Assembly: GCA_900318545.1 (NCBI GenBank)
Contig: ONLC01000086.1
Coordinates: 1-13,909, forward strand
DNA from: an uncultured Eubacteriales bacterium
Lineage (GTDB): Bacteria; Bacillota; Clostridia; Oscillospirales; Ruminococcaceae
Direction: 5' to 3'
DNA: 13,909 bases
The translations under genes and the position numbers were made by a program. Numbering within the stretch: the first letter of the stretch is position 1; every line of letters starts with the position of its first letter. The notes below the pieces were generated by a model. The model worked only from the letters and a program-made list of their open reading frames with translations. It searched no databases and was not told where the DNA came from. This document shows positions 7,781 through 13,747 of the stretch, one piece after another.

Positions 7781-7809
7781 ATTATAGCATATTATTACGA
7801 ATAATTCAA
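7781..7809 (-). promoter_or_regulatory. Promoter of the diguanylate cyclase gene
   Basis: On the minus strand TTGAAT (7809-7804), a 17-bp spacer and TATAAT (7786-7781). The bases TGC before the -10 make it extended (TGCTATAAT). The predicted start near 7774 leaves a leader of about 54 nt before the ATG at 7720. Confidence 0.78.
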
Positions 7810-7854
7810 GGGGTTTTAACGATTTTATTAAAAAAATCAAAGTTTTGCAAGCTA

Positions 7855-7883
7855 TTGACAAATCGGACAAAATATTGCATAAT
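7855..7883 (+). promoter_or_regulatory. Promoter of the STAS-protein gene
   Basis: TTGACA (7855-7860), a 17-bp spacer and CATAAT (7878-7883): a full -35 match and 5/6 in the -10. It is divergent from the cyclase promoter, with the two -35 boxes 45 bp apart in an AT-rich stretch. Confidence 0.82.
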
Positions 7884-7934
7884 AGTACCTGGAGTGATCT
7901 GAACTGAAAACTAAAAAGTGAAAGGGGAATTACA

Positions 7935-8243
7935 ATGGAAACCATAAAGACATCTTATTCAGACGGCAAGCTTGTTGTCACAATGGCAGGACGTATAGAT
8001 ATGAACAATGTCGAGGACGTCAGGAAAGAAGTGTTTGCAGCTGTTGAGGCTCACCCTGATGTGAGACCAAGGTTTGATGCAAAGGAGCTTGACTATATCT
8101 CCAGTGCGGGACTGAGGGTACTGCTCCAGGTTGGCACAAGGTACGATCAGCCGCTTGATATTGTTGATGTATCACCGATGGTAATGGAGATACTCGAAAC
8201 AACAGGCTTTACACAGATAATGAATATACACCCTGCTAAATAA
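7935..8243 (+). CDS. Stand-alone STAS-domain protein (anti-sigma factor antagonist-like)
   Basis: A 102-residue single-domain STAS protein with strand GKLVVTMAGRID, the region FDAKELDYISSAGLRVLLQVG and the C-terminal helix VMEILETTGF. The loop YISSAGLR is where SpoIIAA-type proteins are phosphorylated on serine. S56 and S57 are present, but the residue directly before GL is Ala58, where SpoIIAA has its phospho-serine, so the modified residue is uncertain. Such proteins toggle partner kinases or anti-sigma factors, or act as modules in other signalling. No RsbW/SpoIIAB-type kinase, phosphatase or sigma factor is encoded in the window. AAAGGGGA before ATG 7935 sets the start. Location between c-di-GMP synthesis and degradation genes suggests a shared circuit (inference). 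Confidence 0.9.
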   Translation: METIKTSYSDGKLVVTMAGRIDMNNVEDVRKEVFAAVEAHPDVRPRFDAKELDYISSAGLRVLLQVGTRYDQPLDIVDVSPMVMEILETTGFTQIMNIHPAK

Positions 8244-8246
8244 CGA

Positions 8247-8272
8247 ACAGCCCGTGAAGCTTCACGGGCTGT
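8247..8272. terminator. Perfect palindrome hairpin between STAS and EAL genes
   Basis: A 26-bp perfect palindrome starting 3 nt after the STAS stop. It can fold into an 11-bp GC-rich stem (ACAGCCCGTGA/TCACGGGCTGT) with a 4-nt loop. The following plus-strand bases, CTTAATAT, give only a weak U-tract. On the minus strand it is followed by TCGTTATTT and lies about 60 nt beyond the EAL-gene stop, so it probably serves both convergent genes. Confidence 0.75.
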
Positions 8273-8332
8273 CTTAATATCTGATACTATACTTTGTATT
8301 TGGCGTATATATTAAAATACTATATACGGTAT

Positions 8333-10411
8333 TTACGATATAGGATCGGTATATTCTTTGTCGTTGACATTAAAGCGGAACCTTCCGCCCGAGGTGCATA
8401 TATCCGACAGCCCGTGATTGATATATGTATCAAGCTCTGTTGATAGCTTTGCTGATATATCTGAATCTGTCAGTCCGAGCCCTGCCCCCTTCTGCCAGCT
8501 GCCGAAGATAAGAGCCTTAGCTCCCTCGGCATCTGCTTTTACTGTGGAGCGTTCGAGCTTTATGTCGCTGTCCCCTCTGAGGGCACCGAAGACAGTCAGT
8601 GCATCTGCACTTATTTTTGTTTCGATGTTGGCGCTCTCGATATGAAGTCTGACGCTGTCTCCGTCAACATTTCCGATAGATGCCGAGAACTGGCTTGCCG
8701 AGGTGCATTTTATGCTTGAATAGATCGCATGGATATCGGCAGAGCCGTTCATTGAGCCTATAACAACTCCGACAGCACCGAGGGCTGTTCCGTCAAGGTC
8801 GCAGCCGTGGAGCTCTATCTTTGTGTCACCGTCGATGGAGCCTACGCATACATTCAGGCTGCCTGCACCTCTGAGGACATATCTGCCCCTCATTATTCTG
8901 ATCTCGCCGCCCTGTCCCGAGCCAATAAGCGTGCCCGCGTGGCTCTCAGCCGTGATGCTGACAGTGCCGTCCTGATCGAAAATGAGCTCTCCGTGCCGTG
9001 ATGCCTTATCGTTTCCAATGCCGTAATAGTCAGAGCTGCCGAGCATAATATCAAGGTCTCCCTCGCCTTTAAGCGTGAGGGAGGCTTTTTCGTCTACACG
9101 AATGCCGCTGTTGACAAGCTTGCTGCTGCCGACAAGGTTTAGCGTTACGCTGCTGCCCGAGCATATATCTATGCAGGGTCTTTCCGTAAGGTTCGTCAGC
9201 CTTGCATTTTCAAGGGTGAGCTCACCGCAGAAGCTCTCTGCGACCTCTATATGAAGCTTCGGCTCCAGATACGCAGATCCGCTCACGGTCACATTTCCCC
9301 ATGAATAACCCGAGCCTATGCGTATACAGTTGTATCCGTCCTTGCTGAGCCTTTCAAGCGATACTCTCTCTCCGTTCTCAGCGGAATATATCCTTAGCCT
9401 TCGTCCGTCCTCACGCTCCTGATAATGAGCCTTTATCTCCGCCTTGATCTCATAAGGCAGCGACTGTATTACCTCTGCAGAGGGTCTTGCGGTATAAAAG
9501 CCCTGAATAAGATCGGCACCGAGCAGTATTACAGTACGCAGCTCCTCTGAGCTCTCAACTCCCTCTGCAAGAGCCTTGATGCCGTTGTCGTGGCAGAAGT
9601 CGATTATCTCTCTTACAAAGTGCTTTTTGTTCGGGTTATCCTGAATGCCGCTCAGAAGAGAGCGGTCTATTTTGACATAGTTCGGAGTATATCTCAGAAG
9701 GTTGCTGATATTTGAGTAGCCTGTTCCGTAGTCATCTATGGCTATAGGTATATTAAGGTGGAAGAATTTGCGTTTAATATCGTTGAGCTCTTCATCATTG
9801 TACTCGGAGCTCTCTGTCATTTCAACTACCACCTTATCGGACAGAGAATCAAGAAGCCTTTCAATCTCAGCCTGACTTTCGCTGTCGATATGAACGCTGG
9901 GCATACTGTTGATAAAAACGAGCTTGTCCGTGAAAAGGCCGGGGTGCTGCTCTATAAAGTGGAGAACATTGAGGAAGGTGTACTTTTCTATCTCATCGAG
10001 CCTGTCGGTGAGCTCTGAGTATTTCAGTATATGAAACGGAGTTATATCCTTGATATCGCCTGCCCTCATAAGAGCCTCATAGGAATATATCTCGCCTGTA
10101 TCGGCACGGACTATGGGCTGGAAGTGGTAGGTAAAAAGGTTCAGGTCAATAAGTCTCTGCACCTTGTCATTCTCTGTCTTCTCGGTCTCGGACAGACGCT
10201 CCTTTTTAGCCTTGAGCTTATTCTCCAGCGAGAGCACAAGAGACATAGCTTCAAATGCATTTTTCATAAGCCTTTCGATCTCGTCATCGGGGTCTGCCTG
10301 CGGTATAAGCTGAGAGTACTCCTTACAGAGCTCATTGAACTTATCCGTAGTATCAACTGAATAAGCCTTCTCGAAATATTCATTCAGAAGCTTAACTGCC
10401 TTGTCAGCCAT
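8333..10411 (-). CDS. EAL-domain c-di-GMP phosphodiesterase fused to a C-terminal beta-solenoid
   Basis: A 692-residue soluble protein. An N-terminal helical region (1-85, partly coiled-coil-like LENKLKAKKERLSETEK) precedes an EAL domain (about 88-325). The EAL catalytic set looks complete: E112 of YEALMR, N168, E197 in VEMTE, D226/D227 in AIDDYGTGYS, K247 in VKIDRS, E283 in AEGVES and Q303 in QGFYTARP. It should hydrolyse c-di-GMP to pGpG. From about 340 to 692 is a repetitive beta-rich region with Gly-containing turns recurring at G466, G497, G524, G552, G580, G609 and G637, a spacing near 28 residues. This resembles right-handed beta-helix / carbohydrate-binding (Cthe_2159-like) solenoids, by pattern only. 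No signal peptide or transmembrane helix is visible, so the solenoid is predicted to be cytoplasmic, which is unusual. GGGAGG upstream of ATG 10411 fixes the start. Confidence 0.88.
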   Translation of the reverse strand: MADKAVKLLNEYFEKAYSVDTTDKFNELCKEYSQLIPQADPDDEIERLMKNAFEAMSLVLSLENKLKAKKERLSETEKTENDKVQRLIDLNLFTYHFQPIVRADTGEIYSYEALMRAGDIKDITPFHILKYSELTDRLDEIEKYTFLNVLHFIEQHPGLFTDKLVFINSMPSVHIDSESQAEIERLLDSLSDKVVVEMTESSEYNDEELNDIKRKFFHLNIPIAIDDYGTGYSNISNLLRYTPNYVKIDRSLLSGIQDNPNKKHFVREIIDFCHDNGIKALAEGVESSEELRTVILLGADLIQGFYTARPSAEVIQSLPYEIKAEIKAHYQEREDGRRLRIYSAENGERVSLERLSKDGYNCIRIGSGYSWGNVTVSGSAYLEPKLHIEVAESFCGELTLENARLTNLTERPCIDICSGSSVTLNLVGSSKLVNSGIRVDEKASLTLKGEGDLDIMLGSSDYYGIGNDKASRHGELIFDQDGTVSITAESHAGTLIGSGQGGEIRIMRGRYVLRGAGSLNVCVGSIDGDTKIELHGCDLDGTALGAVGVVIGSMNGSADIHAIYSSIKCTSASQFSASIGNVDGDSVRLHIESANIETKISADALTVFGALRGDSDIKLERSTVKADAEGAKALIFGSWQKGAGLGLTDSDISAKLSTELDTYINHGLSDICTSGGRFRFNVNDKEYTDPIS

Positions 10412-10441
10412 AGTTATCCTCCCTTCACAGAGCTTTTCGTA

Positions 10442-10470
10442 ATTATATCATACACAAAACCATTATTCAA
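10442..10470 (-). promoter_or_regulatory. Promoter of the EAL-solenoid gene
   Basis: On the minus strand TTGAAT (10470-10465), a 17-bp spacer and TATAAT (10447-10442), with TGA before the -10 (extended type). Hexamers and spacing are identical to those of the cyclase promoter at 7781-7809. No strong terminator separates this gene from GH44 upstream (gap 104 bp), so readthrough from GH44 may add expression. Confidence 0.78.
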
Positions 10471-10515
10471 CAATTATCAAAGAACATACTGTGAATACAA
10501 TATCTGCCAGTTTTC

Positions 10516-12300
10516 TCAGCCTTTCTTTTTCTTCCGTGCAAGCATCACCGCACCTCCTGCGAGGAGTGCCGCACCGCCTGCTATGCCCCCTATCAGCGGA
10601 AGATTTGACTTCTTCTCCGACTGCTCCGCCTGCGATGAAGATGCTTTCTGTCCGTTCTTTTTTTCAAGGGCACTTTTATCCTTTGCCAGCACAAGCAGAG
10701 AAACGGTTCTCGGCTCCATTTCATAGGTTACGGTCTTTCCGTTAATCTTTACGGCAGGGTTCTGATCGGTCATATCAAAGACCTCGGCAGCCATATCGGT
10801 TATGCCGTAAAGGTGTGCATAGGAGTACTCGCTGTCGAGAGTGATATTCGCAGTTGTCTTATCCGCAAAGGCTTTGTTAGTGATAACAAGAGTGACCACA
10901 TCGGTGTTATCGCCGTTTATTGATGCGTAAGCGGTCGAGGCCTCAATATTGTCGCTTTCGCAGGAAACAAGGGTATCTCCGAAGCTGCCGCCCTTGCCGT
11001 CATAGTTGTTGTAGAGGTCGATTGCCGTCAGCTGGTACAGAGCGTCCATAGCAAATAGGTTTGCAAAGTACACCTCGTTCTGAGCAAACACACCGAGAGC
11101 GTCCGCCTCCATAATAGCACCGCATATATCGTAGGCTCCCTGAAAATCATACTCGGTAATGCCTATCTTAGTGCCCGGATAGTATGTATCTACAGACTTT
11201 TTGAGCTCGGGCAGTATCGGCAGAAACTCAGCACCTGTATCGTTTATCCAGCTGTCCTCAGTATAGCTGTCGTCCCAGAGACCACGGACAGCATTCAGCT
11301 TGTTGTAAACGCAGTCCTCTCTCGAATAGTGCTCGCAGTAGCGTTTTCCGCAGGCACCCTTTGCTTCGGTGTAGAAGTGAACGTCAAGCACATCGAGCAG
11401 TCTTGTTCCGCACTCGTCCTCAGCCTTTTTCATCTCATCCAGGTAGTAGTCTATGAACCACCTGTATTCGGGGTGATAGGAGCGTATCTCGTTCCAGTCG
11501 GGAGCGCCTGCAAAGCCTGTGAAGGCACTGTAGCCAAAAAGTGCAGGTCCGAAGATCTCGGCATCAGGGTCTATAGCCTTTACCGCCTTTGACATAGTAA
11601 CAGACTTCTCTATTATCTCGGCACAGGTGGTCTGTTCGGGGTGAGCGAGAGAGTGTGTGCTCTTCCACAGTCCGGGCTCGTTATCAAGAGAATAGCCCCT
11701 TATGCCTCCATGCTGAGAATCTCCCAGCGTGTTCACAAGGTAGTTTACGAACTCGTCCATGTAAACTGTGTCGTCGCTTTGGTCGGGCGTAAGGGTAAAC
11801 TCCGAGCCCTTAACAAGCTCTGTCTTTTTCCAGCGTGAGGAGGGAGCTGTCTGCTCCTTTGTAACCTCGCCGTCCATATCAGCGGAAACATAGCCTGCAA
11901 GCTGCAGTGTCATCAGCGGATAAGCACCCTTCTCCTTACACACCTTGGAGAGCTCCAGAGCTATACAGCCGGGTTTGTCCTTAAACTCGGGCGACACATT
12001 ATACTGGAAATAGCCGTCAGAGATGTTCTTCCAGTCGTTACCTGCATTCGAGGCGTTAGTCTCCCAGTTGTAGGCAGTATAGCGGTTGCCGCCTGCCCTT
12101 ATCGACTTGCAGGAAACGTCCTTGCTCATCTGCTCGGAATTTATTCCGTAGATATATGGAGAGATCGCCTTGCGGTCTTTTCCCGTATCTATAGTGATAT
12201 TGACCGTCATTCCCGATGCCACCTCTGCAAATGATGAAAAAGTACAAACAGCTGATACGAACAGTGCCGCTGCTGCTGCGATGATAGTTTTAATCTTCAT
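10516..12300 (-). CDS. GH44 endoglucanase with signal peptide and C-terminal membrane anchor
   Basis: A 594-residue secreted endo-beta-1,4-glucanase / xyloglucanase-type enzyme. A signal peptide (1-25, basic MKIK, hydrophobic core, likely cleavage after SFA) is followed by the GH44 catalytic region. Its signatures are ISPYIYGINSEQ (47-58), RAGGNRYTAYNWETNASNAG (68-87), the acid/base E208 in LDNEPGLW, VLDVHFYTEA (304-313) and the likely nucleophile E383 in ITEYDFQG. A beta-rich domain follows (about 445-540), then a Ser/Lys/Gln linker (541-566), a hydrophobic helix (about 568-588) and a KKKK tail, so the enzyme should stay at the cell surface. NLPLIGG before the helix recalls a sortase site but is not LPXTG. 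There is no dockerin and no separate CBM. The start at 12300 has GGGAG 9 nt upstream; an in-frame upstream ATG at 12390 lies ahead of the promoter and inside the preceding terminator. Confidence 0.92.
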   Translation of the reverse strand: MKIKTIIAAAAALFVSAVCTFSSFAEVASGMTVNITIDTGKDRKAISPYIYGINSEQMSKDVSCKSIRAGGNRYTAYNWETNASNAGNDWKNISDGYFQYNVSPEFKDKPGCIALELSKVCKEKGAYPLMTLQLAGYVSADMDGEVTKEQTAPSSRWKKTELVKGSEFTLTPDQSDDTVYMDEFVNYLVNTLGDSQHGGIRGYSLDNEPGLWKSTHSLAHPEQTTCAEIIEKSVTMSKAVKAIDPDAEIFGPALFGYSAFTGFAGAPDWNEIRSYHPEYRWFIDYYLDEMKKAEDECGTRLLDVLDVHFYTEAKGACGKRYCEHYSREDCVYNKLNAVRGLWDDSYTEDSWINDTGAEFLPILPELKKSVDTYYPGTKIGITEYDFQGAYDICGAIMEADALGVFAQNEVYFANLFAMDALYQLTAIDLYNNYDGKGGSFGDTLVSCESDNIEASTAYASINGDNTDVVTLVITNKAFADKTTANITLDSEYSYAHLYGITDMAAEVFDMTDQNPAVKINGKTVTYEMEPRTVSLLVLAKDKSALEKKNGQKASSSQAEQSEKKSNLPLIGGIAGGAALLAGGAVMLARKKKKG

Positions 12301-12317
12301 GAGCTTTTCTCCCAATA

Positions 12318-12332
12318 ATACTATAATAGTAT
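12318..12332. promoter_or_regulatory. Candidate operator palindrome at the GH44 transcription start
   Basis: ATACTATAATAGTAT is a 15-bp palindrome: 6-bp perfect arms around a 3-bp centre. It overlaps the end of the -10 box and the expected +1 of the GH44 promoter, a position typical of a repressor operator. It is AT-rich and short, so it could be chance or a weak 5' UTR hairpin. Confidence 0.4.
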
Positions 12333-12359
12333 GATAACATCTAAAAGCGGTTCTGTCAA
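12331..12359 (-). promoter_or_regulatory. Promoter of the GH44 gene
   Basis: On the minus strand TTGACA (12359-12354), a 17-bp spacer and TATCAT (12336-12331), preceded by TGT (extended -10). Transcription should start near 12325, about 25 nt before the start codon. Confidence 0.8.
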
Positions 12360-12362
12360 CAC

Positions 12363-12397
12363 AAAAAAACTCACCCTGGAAATTTTCCACGGGCGAG
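12363..12397 (-). terminator. Rho-independent terminator of the DUF3737 operon
   Basis: On the minus strand a hairpin with outer stem CTCGCCC/GGGTGAG (one G-T pair) and a self-complementary interior (TGGAAA/TTTCCA) is followed by seven T. It lies about 37 nt after the DUF3737 stop and directly upstream of the GH44 promoter, separating the two units. Confidence 0.88.
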
Positions 12398-12433
12398 CGC
12401 TATTTCAGGTAATAGGTAAAAGGGCGATGCTTA

Positions 12434-13285
12434 TCACATAGCCATTTTGTTTCTTATCACTATCTCTGTCTTGCTTACATCTACCTGTTCCTCATCAAGG
12501 GTGAGCTCTCCTATGCTGTCTGCTCTGATAATTCCGCCTGACGGATTTATAACGCTGTCAATTCCGCCAACGATGTCAGCATCTACAGTTGAGTACTCAA
12601 ACGCCAGAGTAGTATTTACCAGTGTGCAGTTTTTAAGCACAAGGTTTTCGATATAGCACATTCCCTGAAGGCTCTCGATAGTGCAGTTTATCAGCGTAAG
12701 GTTCTTAGTGTTCCAGCCGAGGTACGCTCCCGAGATATTGCAGTTTTCAACTGTGATGTTCTCGCAGTTCCAGAAAGCGTCACGGCCGACGATCCGAGAG
12801 TTCCTTATTACAACGTTCTTACAGCCGTCAAAGCTGTATTTTCCGTCAAGGGTAAGACCGTCGATCTCCATATTCTCGCAGTTCATGCCGAGGTAATCTC
12901 CCTTGACCGTGATGTTCTTTATCTTCACATTTCTGCAGACCCACAGCGTTTCGGGAGCGTTCGTGAAGTTCACATTTGTAAGCTCTACATTACTGCACCT
13001 GCGTATACCCTTCTGAGCCGCATAAAGCGTATCACTTATCTTGAGATCATCTGTGTACCAGAGGGCTGCCCTTGCACCCTCATCAAAGGTGCTGTCGTGA
13101 ACGTTAGCCATTTTGCTGTACCAGAGCGGATATTTGCCTCTGAATACAGTATCGGCGGTCTCTGTATTGAAGCTGTGCTTCATTGCTGATTCCCCGACAT
13201 CGAAAATGCTGTTGGTAACAAATGTATCTCTCGTCTGAAACAGAGCTCTTTCTTCAAGAAAGGTACCCTTATATGTCTGCTTCAT
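12434..13285 (-). CDS. DUF3737-family beta-solenoid protein
   Basis: A 283-residue protein matching DUF3737 as I know it: N-terminal KGTFLEERALFQTRD, then SIFDVGESAMKHS and FRGKYPLWYS. The middle is a regular solenoid with a cysteine ladder (C97, C117, C136, C155, C174, T in the next rung at 193, C210) spaced about 19 residues, each rung reading roughly [CT]-x-N-[VMIL]-x-[IVL], as expected for a parallel beta-helix. No signal peptide or membrane helix is visible, so it is probably cytoplasmic. Function is unknown; some annotations liken such folds to hydrolases or pectate-lyase-like helices, but I see no catalytic site. AAGGAGG precedes the ATG, which overlaps the stop of the upstream 70-aa gene (ATGA), implying coupled translation. 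Confidence 0.88.
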   Translation of the reverse strand: MKQTYKGTFLEERALFQTRDTFVTNSIFDVGESAMKHSFNTETADTVFRGKYPLWYSKMANVHDSTFDEGARAALWYTDDLKISDTLYAAQKGIRRCSNVELTNVNFTNAPETLWVCRNVKIKNITVKGDYLGMNCENMEIDGLTLDGKYSFDGCKNVVIRNSRIVGRDAFWNCENITVENCNISGAYLGWNTKNLTLINCTIESLQGMCYIENLVLKNCTLVNTTLAFEYSTVDADIVGGIDSVINPSGGIIRADSIGELTLDEEQVDVSKTEIVIRNKMAM

Positions 13286-13494
13286 TGTATGCCCTCCTTT
13301 TTCATTATGTACACAAGATAGTCAAGGCAGCTTATGTTGTGCTCCTTTTCGTGTACCTCATCAAGAAGCTCTTTCCTATGCTCAGCAAGCAGCTTTTCGC
13401 ACTTGCTTTCATCACAGATACAGCTGTCGAACTTCTCTATAAACTCCTCGCTGCAGCCTGCGTCGATAAGATTCTGCCTTATATTATCGGTCAT
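13282..13494 (-). CDS. Small 70-residue cysteine-containing protein coupled to DUF3737
   Basis: A 70-residue, mostly helical charged protein beginning MTDNIRQNLIDAGCSEEFI. It has five cysteines (C14, C25, C27, C32, C56), including a C-x-C-x4-C cluster, and a tail EHNISCLDYLVYIMKK. I know similar short uncharacterised proteins from Firmicutes but no function; the cysteine cluster could bind metal or be redox-active (speculation). The start at 13494 (ATG) is chosen because AGGTG lies 6 nt upstream. A GTG at 13503 would overlap that site and give 73 residues. Its stop overlaps the DUF3737 start, so the two are one operon. Confidence 0.78.
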   Translation of the reverse strand: MTDNIRQNLIDAGCSEEFIEKFDSCICDESKCEKLLAEHRKELLDEVHEKEHNISCLDYLVYIMKKEGIQ

Positions 13495-13524
13495 AGAATG
13501 CACCTCATTTTATTTGTTGATATC

Positions 13525-13553
13525 ATTATAGCACATATGTCTGCAAATTACAA
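13525..13553 (-). promoter_or_regulatory. Promoter of the small-protein / DUF3737 operon
   Basis: On the minus strand TTGTAA (13553-13548), a 17-bp spacer and TATAAT (13530-13525), preceded by TGC (extended -10). It lies back to back with the plus-strand promoter at 13581-13609. Confidence 0.72.
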
Positions 13554-13580
13554 ATGCTTATAATAAATATCAGGTTATGC

Positions 13581-13609
13581 TTGACGGTAATATCAAAATA
13601 TGGTATAAT
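13581..13609 (+). promoter_or_regulatory. Distal promoter upstream of the LysR gene
   Basis: TTGACG (13581-13586), a 17-bp spacer and TATAAT (13604-13609), preceded by TGG (extended -10). If used for LysR it gives a leader of about 130 nt containing two inverted repeats; alternatively it makes a small RNA. Confidence 0.72.
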
Positions 13610-13630
13610 GAATGCAAAACATTCATTATA
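13604..13630. repeat. Inverted repeat, 11-bp arms, at the distal LysR promoter
   Basis: TATAATGAATG (13604-13614) and its exact reverse complement (13620-13630) flank CAAAA. The left arm is the -10 box and the centre falls at the expected +1. It could be a regulator operator or a 5' RNA hairpin. Confidence 0.7.
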
Positions 13631-13690
13631 ATTTATCTAAATGCCCTTGCAGATACGCAGAACAAAGCTCTGCTCCCTGCATATCGGGCA

Positions 13691-13725
13691 ATTATACCAT
13701 AACGCTTACGCTTATATGGTATAAT
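13691..13725. repeat. Inverted repeat, 11-bp arms, at the proximal LysR -10 region
   Basis: ATTATACCATA (13691-13701) and TATGGTATAAT (13715-13725) are exact reverse complements, 13 bp apart. The right arm contains TGGTATAAT, an extended -10 without a good -35, ending 22 bp before the LysR start. The 10-mer ATGGTATAAT occurs three times in this intergenic region (13600-13609 direct, 13691-13700 inverted, 13716-13725 direct). Confidence 0.7.
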
Positions 13726-13747
13726 ACTTCAAAAGGAGGAACGCACT

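Noticed and set aside
8304..8328. An AT-only-rich hairpin (CGTATATA/TATATACG) after the EAL stop
   Set aside because: The 8-bp stem is weak, lacks a U-tract and is probably chance in an AT-rich gap; the neighbouring GC-rich palindrome is the better terminator.
10412..10515. A possible terminator between GH44 and the EAL gene
   Set aside because: No convincing GC-rich hairpin with a T-run is present on the minus strand; only the EAL promoter could be supported there.
12301..12390. A longer GH44 start at ATG 12390
   Set aside because: It precedes the promoter and overlaps the DUF3737 terminator; the downstream ATG begins a textbook signal peptide with GGGAG upstream.
13691..13725. Treating the LysR inverted repeats as CRISPR or transposon ends
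   Set aside because: There are only two non-identical dyads, with no spacer periodicity, no transposase and no target duplication; promoter/operator function explains them better.
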